DNA of 52,140 nucleotides, from assembly GCA_027064845.1 (NCBI GenBank), contig JAMOPC010000159.1, positions 1 to 52,140 of the forward strand, in the 5' to 3' direction. Shown in pieces: positions 32,259 through 40,511 of the stretch. How positions within the stretch are numbered: the stretch's first letter is position 1; every line of letters starts with the position of its first letter. A program made the position numbers and the translations under genes. Source of the DNA: Desulfurococcales archaeon (GTDB lineage Archaea > Thermoproteota > Thermoprotei_A > Sulfolobales > Desulfurococcaceae). The notes beneath the pieces were generated by a model that had not been told where the DNA came from, made no database searches, and saw only the letters and a program-made list of their open reading frames with translations.

Positions 32259-32645
32259 TTATGCTCCTGCTTTAGCCTTTAATTCTTGTACTTTACGAAT
32301 TATTTCTTCGACTAGTTCTTTTGCTCCGCCCGGCTCTATTATAGCTGCACTAGCGGCTGCTACTTCGATCCCAGCTGCTTCGCCGAGCCTCTTCTTACTT
32401 GGTACATATACATAGGGTATTTTCTTTTCTTCACATAGAAGTGGTAAGTGTGCTACGATTTCTGGCGGATCAACGTCTTCTGCTATTATTACTAGTTTTG
32501 CAAGACCTCTCTCAACGGCTTTAGTTGTTTCATTAGTTCCTTTCTTTATTTTTCCACCAGTTTCTCTAGCTTTCTTTACTGCTTCGTATACTTTCTCGGC
32601 TAGTTCTGGCGGTACTTCGAATTTTACATAAAATGGTTTAGACAT
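32259..32645 (-). CDS. rpl7ae: Ribosomal protein L7Ae (kink-turn binder)
   Basis: The archaeal protein binds kink-turns in 23S rRNA, C/D and H/ACA guide RNAs and RNase P RNA. From ATG 32645 (RBS GGAGG) it has 128 residues: MSKPFYVKFEVPPELAEKVY, GKIKKGTNETTKAVERGLAKLVIIAEDVDP, IPYVYVPSKKRLGEAAG and ending VQELKAKAGA. A longer frame to 32744 lacks family sequence. It connects this window's C/D sRNAs and RNase P proteins. Confidence 0.97.
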   Translation of the reverse strand: MSKPFYVKFEVPPELAEKVYEAVKKARETGGKIKKGTNETTKAVERGLAKLVIIAEDVDPPEIVAHLPLLCEEKKIPYVYVPSKKRLGEAAGIEVAAASAAIIEPGGAKELVEEIIRKVQELKAKAGA

Positions 32646-32722
32646 ACCTTCATCCTCCTCCCATGAACTTTGGTCGTCTGACCTATTGTGAATAGTAATT
32701 ATTGGTAATATAAAGATTTTGT

Positions 32723-34480
32723 TTAGTCGTGTGTATAGATGCATTTCACAATGTTTTCTTCTATAGAATCTATTCTTGCAAAACCTATTCTATAGAATTG
32801 TACTATGTTATCGATTTTTTCTTCAGCAATGTTTTTCTCAACATACAGTATTTTCCTCTTAAGCTCGAGATCTTCAGGTATTATTAGTTCAGCTATTATG
32901 TGTTCATTCATCTTTACCCATTGAATTATTGGTGCATTATTCTTTCTGGCGTCCTCGGGGCTTGTACTAATTAATCTTGCTTCAAATCCTATGATTGTGT
33001 TTGATACAAAGATACTTGATAATGCGAAGTTCCCTAGTCCAAGTAGTCTGAACATTTTATTCTCTATTATTTTGAAGTCTTTTCCAGAAATCATTACTAT
33101 GTCGTTTGGTTTAATTAAATATTTATATGTCTCCTTGGTATCTGGGTGTCTCATAATATGTGCTTCTAGACTGTTTTTAAAACCACTTAATTTTAGATAT
33201 ACTGGGTTATCTACAGCCATGTATCTTCTAGCATACTTGTCTATTAATGATCTGTTGATCGCTGCTAGATTAACAAAGCTTATATGTGCGTCAATAGGTT
33301 TTATTCCAACATCTCTAATTATTTTATGGAGTGCTTCTCTTACTATACCTCTCCTTCTTAATCCAGATATTGTACCGAATCTTGGATCATCGTAGGGCTT
33401 CATATTGTATTCTAGGATCATTTTTCTCATTTTCGACTTGCTAAGAATAACTCCTTCCAAGCTCAGTCTTCCAAAATGTATTGTTTCGGGATACTTCCAT
33501 CCCATGTGATCGTATAGGTATTTTTGCTTGATTGTATTAGATACGTGTTCTTTGGCTCTAAGAATATGTGTGATTCCCATTAAGTGATCGTCTACAGCTG
33601 CAGCCAAGTTATATGTTGGCCACAAAATATACTTATCACCAACTATTGGATGTGGTGTTTTAGATGTATCTATTATTCTTGCAGCTACCCAATCTCGAAC
33701 ACTTGGGTCTGGATGGTTTAAGTCTGTTTTAATCCTGATAACGGCTTCTCCTTCTCCATAGTATCCTTCCAGGATCTTATCGTATTCTTCGAGTTGTTTA
33801 TCAATAGGTTGTTCTCTGTGAGGACAGGGTTTTCCAGAATCTCTGTATTTCTTGAACTCGATTGATGGGCATTTATCTATGTATGCTCCGCCTTTTTCAA
33901 TGAGTTTTTTGAGGATCTCGTAGAATATTGGAAGTCTTAGGCTTTGAATGTATTCCTCACTCCATTTAATGCCCAGCCATGATAGATCTTCTTTTATTTT
34001 CTCGTATGCTTCTGGGAAAGATGCTTTAGTACGTGGATCGGTGTCTTCAAATCTAAGTATCATTTTTCCATTATACATTTCTGCGTACCAGTAACTGAGT
34101 AGCGCTGGCCTAGCATTTCCTAGATGTATAGTATAGTCAGGATTAGGGGCGAACCTAGTAATTACTTTTCCGGGTATAGCGTTTGGGAGCGGTGGCAGGG
34201 TTTTTTCTTTTTCTTCACGCTTCTCTTCTAGGAGCTCAGGGTATTCTTTCTCAAGTATTTTTCTTTGTTGTTCTAGAGATAACTTATTTACTTCTTCAAT
34301 TACTTGTTTTACTAAATCAATTATTTCTCTAACATTCTTCCTTATTTCTGGTATTTCGCCTATGATCTTGGCTATTACTGGTTTTAGCTCTGCTTTTCCC
34401 CCGTGTTTATAAGCGTTTAATAGTGCGTGTTTATATGCTGTTTTCTTAACTTTTTCTAATAATGATTTCTCTAGCGTCAT
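32723..34480 (-). CDS. gltX: Glutamyl-tRNA synthetase (archaeal type)
   Basis: This class I aminoacyl-tRNA synthetase of 585 residues has the HIGH-type motif as HLGN (119-122, in PDYTIHLGNARPAL), then RFEDTDPR and the KMSKS-like LSKSK (346-350). An N-terminal helical extension of about 100 residues is typical of archaeal GluRS. The C-terminus has the beta-barrel anticodon-binding domains of the GlnRS-like archaeal form. Archaeal GluRS usually also charges tRNA-Gln for later amidation. The ATG overlaps DUF2118 by 35 bases. Confidence 0.96.
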   Translation of the reverse strand: MTLEKSLLEKVKKTAYKHALLNAYKHGGKAELKPVIAKIIGEIPEIRKNVREIIDLVKQVIEEVNKLSLEQQRKILEKEYPELLEEKREEKEKTLPPLPNAIPGKVITRFAPNPDYTIHLGNARPALLSYWYAEMYNGKMILRFEDTDPRTKASFPEAYEKIKEDLSWLGIKWSEEYIQSLRLPIFYEILKKLIEKGGAYIDKCPSIEFKKYRDSGKPCPHREQPIDKQLEEYDKILEGYYGEGEAVIRIKTDLNHPDPSVRDWVAARIIDTSKTPHPIVGDKYILWPTYNLAAAVDDHLMGITHILRAKEHVSNTIKQKYLYDHMGWKYPETIHFGRLSLEGVILSKSKMRKMILEYNMKPYDDPRFGTISGLRRRGIVREALHKIIRDVGIKPIDAHISFVNLAAINRSLIDKYARRYMAVDNPVYLKLSGFKNSLEAHIMRHPDTKETYKYLIKPNDIVMISGKDFKIIENKMFRLLGLGNFALSSIFVSNTIIGFEARLISTSPEDARKNNAPIIQWVKMNEHIIAELIIPEDLELKRKILYVEKNIAEEKIDNIVQFYRIGFARIDSIEENIVKCIYTHD

Positions 34481-34964
34481 CTTTGCTCACAACCGCTAAG
34501 ATATATTTTTCTGGTTGTTCCCAGGGGAGATTTATTACGAGTAAAACAATTCCTTTGCAAGGGGATTTTGTAACACGTACTTCTCCTTTACCAGTAATTG
34601 TGTATGCAATTTTATCTTTTTCATCTACGTTATCGCCTTCTTTTATGAAAACATATGGTTGTATTCCTTTAACCTCAATGAGGCAGAGAGGTGTGTCTTT
34701 TTTAACAAATATTCCTTTTAACTCTTTTTTATCTAGAGTAAATTCTGGAACAACTATTGTATCTATTTGTATTCTTGCTTCAACTAGGTCTACGTAGTTA
34801 AGGATTTCCTCATAAACAATGTTTGTATATATCTTGTTTCTGTCTACGACTTTTCCAAGTCTTTCTTTTTCAATAAGATAAAACTCGTTATTTGTTTGTA
34901 CAATACAGTATTTTCCATCATGTAAACCTTTGACAAATATTTCTGGATAATTGTATTTTTCCAT
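34446..34964 (-). CDS. DUF2118 family protein
   Basis: This archaeal protein of 172 residues has no established function. The C-terminal part (about 83-160) looks like a biotinyl/lipoyl-type beta-sandwich: GIFVKKDTPLCLIEVKGIQPYVFIKEGDNVDEKDKIAYTITGKGEVR in order, then SPCKGIVLLV. No canonical MKM biotinylation lysine is visible. It starts one base after the type 2 IPP isomerase stop and ends inside the GluRS start region, so all three are probably one transcript. Confidence 0.82.
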   Translation of the reverse strand: MEKYNYPEIFVKGLHDGKYCIVQTNNEFYLIEKERLGKVVDRNKIYTNIVYEEILNYVDLVEARIQIDTIVVPEFTLDKKELKGIFVKKDTPLCLIEVKGIQPYVFIKEGDNVDEKDKIAYTITGKGEVRVTKSPCKGIVLLVINLPWEQPEKYILAVVSKDDAREIIIRKS

Positions 34965-36101
34965 CTAGGATCCTCTCAAATACTTGATGTATTGCTCTGG
35001 ATTTATCCCCCTAGTTTTCAGATAGGTAATGTATGGTTCTAATAGTATTATAGGTATTTTGTGTAAATCGTTTATTTTCCTAGCCCCTGTCAAGAACATT
35101 ATTATTTTCATTGATTCTATGATTGTTTCTAAGTATTTTTTAGCTGAAACATAATTTTCTAGAAGCAGCTTCTTTATAATAGGCTTAGCTAATCCTACCA
35201 TATCTGCTCCTATAGCTATTGATTTCACAGCTTTTAATCCGTCCCATACCCCGCCACTTGCTATTATGATTGAATCGGGAGCAGCGGCTCTTGTTTCAAT
35301 AACTGCTATGGGAGTTGGTATGCCCCATCTAGCAAGCAGTTCTGCTATTGCTTGCTTAATAGGAGTTGTCCGTTTCCTGTACTTCTCTACGAGTATCCAG
35401 TTTGTTCCACAAGCCCCTGCCACGTCAAAGATCCTTACTCCAACAGATCTCAGTTTACTTACTGTTTCCATAGATAAACCGTTTCCAACTTCCTTAATGA
35501 TCAATGGTATATCCAGAAGATCAAGTATTTCAGCGATTTTCTCGCTTATCTTTTCGCTAAATCTCAAGTCTCCCTCTGGTTGTATCGCTTCTTGTGCTGG
35601 ATTGAAATGTATTGCTAAAGCATCTGCATTAATTGTTTTGACTAACCACTCGATGTCCTCAGGTACTAGGTCGTGGAGAGTATTAGCACCTATATTCCCA
35701 ATTAATGGGACATTTTCAGCTATTTCTCTCACTACCTTGTATGTTTTAATTACTTCATCGTTATTTCTATAAATAATCATTGGTCGCTGGCTACCAACAC
35801 CAATAGCAAGTCCTAATTCTGATGCTAGTTCTGCTAGTTTCTCATTTATATCATACGTGTCTGGATGTCCTCCGGTCATAGCCTCTATAATGATTGGAGC
35901 TGATAGCTTGTATCCCAGGAAATATGTTGATAGATCTATTTCTTCATAGTTTATTCTAGGGTATGCTTGGTGGATTAGAATTATTGCATCATATAAGTTA
36001 GTGCAGTGTTCTGGAAAATCGACGTCATGGTTAAGAACTACTTCTATATGCTCTATTTTTCTATGTCCTATTCTTTCATCTTCCAAGTGTTTTCTCCTCA
36101 T
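34965..36101 (-). CDS. fni: Isopentenyl-diphosphate delta-isomerase type 2
   Basis: This FMN-dependent enzyme interconverts IPP and DMAPP for archaeal isoprenoid lipid synthesis. The 378-residue TIM-barrel protein has RKIEHIEVVLNHDVDF, APIIIEAMTGGHPDT (FMN site), GVGSQRPM, IGNIGANTL, HFNPAQEAIQPEGD, IIKEVGNGLS, and ASGGVWDGLKAVK plus GADMVGLAKP for phosphate binding. The start may be ATG 36101 or a TTG 15 bases later, which has a better spaced GAGGAG. No other mevalonate-pathway gene is adjacent. Confidence 0.95.
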   Translation of the reverse strand: MRRKHLEDERIGHRKIEHIEVVLNHDVDFPEHCTNLYDAIILIHQAYPRINYEEIDLSTYFLGYKLSAPIIIEAMTGGHPDTYDINEKLAELASELGLAIGVGSQRPMIIYRNNDEVIKTYKVVREIAENVPLIGNIGANTLHDLVPEDIEWLVKTINADALAIHFNPAQEAIQPEGDLRFSEKISEKIAEILDLLDIPLIIKEVGNGLSMETVSKLRSVGVRIFDVAGACGTNWILVEKYRKRTTPIKQAIAELLARWGIPTPIAVIETRAAAPDSIIIASGGVWDGLKAVKSIAIGADMVGLAKPIIKKLLLENYVSAKKYLETIIESMKIIMFLTGARKINDLHKIPIILLEPYITYLKTRGINPEQYIKYLRGS

Positions 36102-36204
36102 AAAAATACTTTGCTCATAAATAGCAATGAGCTATTCACGTAAAACAATTGTTATTATACTAAAATTAACATGTTCCTAGAAAAACGTGATAAGTTATCG
36201 TATT

Positions 36205-37080
36205 TTATTGTACAAAAAATCTTATTGAGGCATATCCTACTACAGCTGTTTTATCTCCTGAAACATCTCCGCTTGTAGCATACTTTAGTAATTCTGCTTT
36301 TTCCCTTCCTTTTCCTACGAGTTTCGAGTACTCCATTAGTGTCATAATTCCTCCTGGGCCACAAACTGTGATGTGCTCATCAAGGAGTACTCTATAGAAA
36401 CCATTGGTATCAAAAGACAGTATTTTCTCGAGTGCTTTCTTGTCTTTTTCAACGGTAATTTCGTGTGGGTCATAGTGGTTGAAATCACTACTAACTATTA
36501 TTATTACATCTCTTTTCGTGCTTGTAATCGATTCCAGTATTGCTTTAGCCAGGTCTTCTGCTACTTCAGGTGTATGTAATCCAATACTAATTGGTACTAT
36601 CCGGACACTATCACCATAGAGGTACTGAATAAATGGTAGTTGTACTTCTATTGAATGCTCTTCTATGTGTGCATAGATGTCTAGTTCTCCTATGCTACTA
36701 TTGCTGGCTATGTCTCTAGCAAGTTCTGAGTCTACTTCGAGCTTGCCTAGAGGAGTTATCCACGTCCCAGCAGGGTATATTGATACTAATGCTCCTCTAC
36801 CTGTATGGTTTGTTCCAAGCAATATGATTGTTTCTGGTCTCCCATCTAGTGCTAAGTTATAATATGTATGTGCAGCTACGGGTCCGCTATAAATGTATCC
36901 TGCATGAGGAGCAACATAACCGAGTGTCTCTTTTCTCCTTTTCTCAGAAACAACTGGTAATTTTCCGGGACCAAGACTGTGTTTGAAAGACCACTCAATG
37001 GTCTTAATAAGTTCTCTAGGATCTGATGGATAAAAATACCCCGCTACAACGGGGTATCTTGTATGGGAAGTGGTTTCCAA
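36205..37080 (-). CDS. MEMO1 family protein
   Basis: Archaeal MEMO belongs to a non-heme metal dioxygenase-like fold; its cellular substrate is unknown. Family segments are YPVVAGYFYPSDPREL, YVAPHAGYIYSGPVAAHTY, LLGTNHTG, LEVDSELAR, EEHSIEVQLPFIQYL, IVSSDFNHY and VCGPGGI, with conserved histidines that form the metal-like site. TTG 37080 is favoured because GAGGTGA is 8 bases upstream; a GTG at 37092 overlaps the S2 stop. The S2-MEMO neighbourhood is conserved in archaea. Confidence 0.93.
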   Translation of the reverse strand: METTSHTRYPVVAGYFYPSDPRELIKTIEWSFKHSLGPGKLPVVSEKRRKETLGYVAPHAGYIYSGPVAAHTYYNLALDGRPETIILLGTNHTGRGALVSIYPAGTWITPLGKLEVDSELARDIASNSSIGELDIYAHIEEHSIEVQLPFIQYLYGDSVRIVPISIGLHTPEVAEDLAKAILESITSTKRDVIIIVSSDFNHYDPHEITVEKDKKALEKILSFDTNGFYRVLLDEHITVCGPGGIMTLMEYSKLVGKGREKAELLKYATSGDVSGDKTAVVGYASIRFFVQ

Positions 37081-37088
37081 ATAATTCT

Positions 37089-37748
37089 TCACCTCTGAAG
37101 ACGTACTTCAAACTCTGTAGGCGGTTCAGGCAGATCTCCGTCAGGTGGAATTATTCCTTTTTCTCTAAGTATTTGTCTAGCTAATAACCAATATATTAGT
37201 GCTAGGCTTTTTCTACCCTTATTGTTGGCTGGTATAATTAAGTCTATGTATTCTGTTCTATTATCAGTATCAGCCAGTGAAACTATAGGAATGCCGATCT
37301 CGGCAGCTTCTTTTAGTGCTTGAGAATCAGCTCTGGGATCAGTTAGTAGTACTACGTCTGGTTCAAAATACCATTTAAGGCTTGGGTTTGTAAATGTTCC
37401 GGGCATAAATCTTCCTATGAATGGTTTGCAGTTCACATAGCTACAGAACTTTAATACTGGTTTTTGACCATATTGCCTAGCAGATACTACTGCTATTTTC
37501 TCAGGCTCGTATCTTGCTAAGAATTTTGCAGCAATTCTTATTCTTTCATCAATTTTCCTTATATCTAAGATGTAGAGTCCATCATTACGTACTCTATAAA
37601 CGAATGGTTCCATGAATTTTGTGCATATATGTGTTCCTATATGTACTCCAGCAGCTAGGTACTTGTCAAGTGTTATTAGTAATTCCACTACTGGTTTTGT
37701 CCTAGTTTGTTCCTCTTGGGGGCTTTGCCTTGTTTTTTCTTCTGACAA
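37089..37748 (-). CDS. rps2: Small ribosomal subunit protein S2 (uS2)
   Basis: Recognised by YLAAGVHIGTHICTKFMEPFVY, IRKIDERIRIAAKFLARYE, SARQYGQKPVLKF, FMPGTFTNPSLKWYFEPDVVLLTDPRADSQALKEAA in order, and IPIVSLADTDN. From TTG 37748 the protein has 219 residues; GGAGGTG sits about 8 bases upstream, whereas the alternative GTG at 37757 falls inside that binding site. The C-terminal proline-rich tail (PDGDLPEPPTEF) is typical of archaeal S2. Confidence 0.95.
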   Translation of the reverse strand: MSEEKTRQSPQEEQTRTKPVVELLITLDKYLAAGVHIGTHICTKFMEPFVYRVRNDGLYILDIRKIDERIRIAAKFLARYEPEKIAVVSARQYGQKPVLKFCSYVNCKPFIGRFMPGTFTNPSLKWYFEPDVVLLTDPRADSQALKEAAEIGIPIVSLADTDNRTEYIDLIIPANNKGRKSLALIYWLLARQILREKGIIPPDGDLPEPPTEFEVRLQR

Positions 37749-37772
37749 GTAAAACACCTCCTAGTTGGTGTT

Positions 37773-37970
37773 TTAGGAGACTTTAGGGAAGTTTAATATC
37801 TCATATGAAATCTCAACATGGGAGAGAAACATCCTTCTACAACAATATCTTTTAACTCCTAATTCATCCAGTACTTTTCCTGGATCTTCTCCTGCTTCTA
37901 CTCTTTTCTTAAATTCTTCCCATAAATGCCCTATGGGTGCACCACATGTAAAACATCTTACGGGGAACAT
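37773..37970 (-). CDS. rpoN: DNA-directed RNA polymerase subunit N (Rpo10)
   Basis: This zinc-bundle subunit of 65 residues anchors the Rpo3/Rpo11 platform. It starts FPVRCFTCGAPIGHLWEEF, with the second cysteine pair in KRYCCRRMFLSHVE. All four zinc ligands are present. ATG 37970 or TTG 37973 could start; GGAGGTTATC lies upstream. It follows S9. The usual neighbouring gene for RpoK is not found here. Confidence 0.96.
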   Translation of the reverse strand: MFPVRCFTCGAPIGHLWEEFKKRVEAGEDPGKVLDELGVKRYCCRRMFLSHVEISYEILNFPKVS

Positions 37971-37992
37971 CAATTCTTGATAACCTCCGGGT

Positions 37993-38406
37993 TCACCTAT
38001 AGCTTTTCTGCCATCTCCTTCTTGCGCTGTATCTGCCCCATTTCTCTGGTTCTGTTCTTCTCGGGTCTCCGCTTAGCATGTATCTATCGTATTCTGTTAG
38101 TATCTTCTTTAGTTCGGGGTTATTGTTTGCGTATTCTAGTAAGCCTCTAGCAATAGCCATTCTTACAGCATCTGCCTGGCTCATGTATCCTCCTCCCCTC
38201 ACGTTTACGTATATGTCTACTTGTTTCCAGAGATCACCAACTATTACTAGTGGTTCATACATTTTGAGCCTGGCAAGCTCGATGGGCCATATTTCTAGAG
38301 GTACGCCATTTATCCATACTCTTCCCTGACCGGGCTTTATGATTGCTCTTGCAATACTTGTTTTCCTCTTACCTGTAGCGATTACTATTTTCCCCTGCGT
38401 GCTCAT
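37993..38406 (-). CDS. rps9: Small ribosomal subunit protein S9 (uS9)
   Basis: Family segments include VIATGKRKTSIARAIIKPGQGRVWINGVPLE, VNVRGGGYMSQADAVRMAIARGLL, EYDRYMLSGDPRRTEPEKWGR, ending ARRRWQKSYR with the universal C-terminal basic tail that reaches the P-site tRNA. The protein has 137 residues from ATG 38406. The start overlaps the L13 stop as ATGA. GGTGT is the binding site. Confidence 0.96.
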   Translation of the reverse strand: MSTQGKIVIATGKRKTSIARAIIKPGQGRVWINGVPLEIWPIELARLKMYEPLVIVGDLWKQVDIYVNVRGGGYMSQADAVRMAIARGLLEYANNNPELKKILTEYDRYMLSGDPRRTEPEKWGRYSARRRWQKSYR

Positions 38407-38855
38407 TGAACTACACCTTTCCAACCTAGTTCCTTAGCTATTTCACCTAGAGTTATATATTTTCCCTTTAACCTGCTTATATCAGCTTCCTCGAACCTAA
38501 TAAACTCCTTGTCTTGAAGCTCGGGTGGTAGGCCGTTGTAAACTCTTAGTCTTTTATAAGCAGTTCTTCCTCTGGGTTTCTCTATGGGAAGCATTCCTCT
38601 AACGGTTCTTTTCAATATGTTATGTGGTGATTTTGGTCTCCTAATACCTGTTTTGTATGGGTTATAGTGTGTCTTTACTTTTTCTAGTAGCTTGTATCCC
38701 TGTATAACTCTGAGTCTTTCTCCACTAACTACTGCTTTTTCAGCATTAACTACTATTACACGATAGCCTTCAAGGAGTTTCTTAGCAATTATACTTGCTA
38801 GTCTTCCTAGTATCTGGTTAGTTGCGTCCACGTAGAGAGTCTTGGCTTCACTCAT
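38403..38855 (-). CDS. rpl13: Large ribosomal subunit protein L13 (uL13)
   Basis: The protein has 150 residues from ATG 38855 (RBS GGGTGA). Typical segments are YVDATNQILGRLASIIAKKLLEG, VVNAEKAVVSGERL, THYNPYKTGIRRPKSPHNILKRTVRGMLP, and KRLRVYNGLPPEL. It lies between L18e, with a few-base spacing, and S9, with a 4-base overlap, in the same operon. Confidence 0.96.
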   Translation of the reverse strand: MSEAKTLYVDATNQILGRLASIIAKKLLEGYRVIVVNAEKAVVSGERLRVIQGYKLLEKVKTHYNPYKTGIRRPKSPHNILKRTVRGMLPIEKPRGRTAYKRLRVYNGLPPELQDKEFIRFEEADISRLKGKYITLGEIAKELGWKGVVQ

Positions 38856-38860
38856 GTTTT

Positions 38861-39223
38861 TCACCCTATTATCTTTACGTTGCTTCCCCTGGGGTTTTCT
38901 CTTGCTAATTCTAGGATGGATAATACTTTTCCTCCAGCTGCTTTTATTTTTTCTATAGCTGTTTTTGAAAATGCTGCTGCTGCAACAGTTACTGGGTGGT
39001 CTAGGGTTCCTGCTCCGAGTACCTTGCCTGGCACTACCACTATGTCTCCTTCCTTCGTGTATCTGTTGATCCTGCTTATATTTACTGCTCTGCGTTGTCT
39101 CCTGGGCTTTTCTAATTCCTCAGCTACTGCTCTCCAAATAGGTGCTTTGTATTGATTAGATAACTTGTAGAGTTCCCTAATCGTCTTTCTCAATACTATG
39201 TTTGTGGGGCCTGTTTTTCTCAT
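38861..39223 (-). CDS. rpl18e: Large ribosomal subunit protein L18e
   Basis: The 120-residue protein starts MRKTGPTNIVLRKTIREL and continues WRAVAEELEKPRRQRRAVNISRINRYTKEGD, VVPGKVLGAGTLDHPVTVAAAAFS, ending LELARENPRGSNVKIIG. This is the archaeal/eukaryotic L18e, related to bacterial L15. Its ATG overlaps the RpoD stop by 4 bases, indicating coupled translation. Confidence 0.96.
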   Translation of the reverse strand: MRKTGPTNIVLRKTIRELYKLSNQYKAPIWRAVAEELEKPRRQRRAVNISRINRYTKEGDIVVVPGKVLGAGTLDHPVTVAAAAFSKTAIEKIKAAGGKVLSILELARENPRGSNVKIIG

Positions 39224-40062
39224 TTAACAACACCTTCTCTCTTCAAACTTTCTATGAAATCATCTATTTTATTCTCAAGTATTTTTATAGCTTCCAATAA
39301 TATTTTCTTGGGAGGTAATGCTCCCGTGGATTCTATTGTTAAAATGTATTCATTTTCTTTCCAATTTATTCTTATAGCATTATAGGGACACACTTCTTCA
39401 CAAATCCTGCAAAGAGTACAATCGAGTACTTTATCTTGCTTTATCATGAGTTTTCCGTTTTTGAGCTCGAAAATATTCTTGGGGCATATTTCTATGCATT
39501 TCTTGCATTCTTCTCCTTTACATAGTTCTTCTCTTATATGTATTAATGGAACGTACTTGTGTGTTGCTACTGATACAGGGCTCCACTTGGCGTGTTCTTT
39601 TCCTCGACCAAGCCTAGCATATGCTTCTAGTCTTATTTCTTGATTATTTGCTAAGAGGACAATTGGTATTTTATCATATACAGGTCTTACGTCTGGATCT
39701 GAGGTTTTCAAGTCTCCACTATAAAGTGTTACTAGGCCTTCTCCTGTTCCTTTTCCTTCTAAGTCTAGCTTTACGAAACAGTCTTCAGTGAATAGTCCTC
39801 TATCTGCTGCTTCTCTGCATTCTTCTGGTGACTTGTATTTTTCTAATGCTTTTTCGCTTGTTAAGGGGATTAATCCCAGCCTATGGGCGATGTACTCATC
39901 GTAGAAAACACTACTGTTCATTGTGAATACTACTGAGTCTATAGCCATTGTAGGGACTTCAGCGATCATGACCCTGCGGACCGAGTTAAGTATGTGTAGT
40001 GGGATATTCTTTATATATAAGCGAAGCTTTAAAGAGGTTTTTTCCAAAACGTTTATCTCCAA
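39220..40062 (-). CDS. rpoD: DNA-directed RNA polymerase subunit D (Rpo3) with two [4Fe-4S] cysteine sets
   Basis: This assembly-platform subunit has 280 residues, with LHILNSVRRVMIAEVPTMAID (22-42) as the alpha-like dimerisation motif and AHRLGLIPL. The inserted ferredoxin-like domain keeps all cysteines: C181, C186, C189, C193 and C215, C218, C221, C225, each set followed by proline. This predicts two [4Fe-4S] clusters. TTG 40062 follows GGAGGT. The gene lies between S11 and L18e. Confidence 0.95.
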   Translation of the reverse strand: MEINVLEKTSLKLRLYIKNIPLHILNSVRRVMIAEVPTMAIDSVVFTMNSSVFYDEYIAHRLGLIPLTSEKALEKYKSPEECREAADRGLFTEDCFVKLDLEGKGTGEGLVTLYSGDLKTSDPDVRPVYDKIPIVLLANNQEIRLEAYARLGRGKEHAKWSPVSVATHKYVPLIHIREELCKGEECKKCIEICPKNIFELKNGKLMIKQDKVLDCTLCRICEEVCPYNAIRINWKENEYILTIESTGALPPKKILLEAIKILENKIDDFIESLKREGVVK

Positions 40063-40098
40063 TATATGGATACCTCCATTTAAAATAATTACATAGTT

Positions 40099-40500
40099 TT
40101 AGACTCTTCTTCCTCTTCTACCGCCTGGTCTTCTCGTGGTGTCATGTGGTATTGGTGTTACGTCTTCGATTCTTCCAATTATGAAACCTGCTCTAGCTAA
40201 TGCTCTTATAGCAGCTTGTGCTCCTGGACCAGGTGTTTTTGGTCCATGACCTCCGGGGGCTCGTACTTTTATGTGTAGGGCCATTATTCCTTTATCCATT
40301 GCTTCACTTGCTGCTCTGCTTGCTGCAAGCATTGCTGCGTAGGGGCTTGGTTTTTCTCTGTCTGCTTTTACTACCATTCCACCGCTCCATCTACTAACTG
40401 TTTCCGCTCCAGTAAGGTCTGTTATATGGATTATTGTGTTGTTTAAGCTACTGTAAATATGAGCTACTCCCCATTTAAGTTCTCTACCCATGAATGCCAT
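40099..40500 (-). CDS. rps11: Small ribosomal subunit protein S11 (uS11)
   Basis: The 133-residue protein includes WGVAHIYSSLNNTIIHITDLTGAET, the archaeal segment MVVKADREKPSPYAAMLAA, VRAPGGHGPKTPGPGAQAAIRALARAG and a basic PHDTTRRPGGRRGRR tail. GGTGA lies 6 bases before the ATG. It is part of the S13-S4-S11-RpoD run that is conserved in archaea. Confidence 0.97.
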   Translation of the reverse strand: MAFMGRELKWGVAHIYSSLNNTIIHITDLTGAETVSRWSGGMVVKADREKPSPYAAMLAASRAASEAMDKGIMALHIKVRAPGGHGPKTPGPGAQAAIRALARAGFIIGRIEDVTPIPHDTTRRPGGRRGRRV

Positions 40501-40511
40501 ATGTGTTCACC

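Noticed and set aside
34300..34480. Possible wrong start or fusion for the GluRS N-terminal 100 residues
   Set aside because: An N-terminal helical extension of this size is usual for archaeal GluRS, and the overlap with DUF2118 is short.
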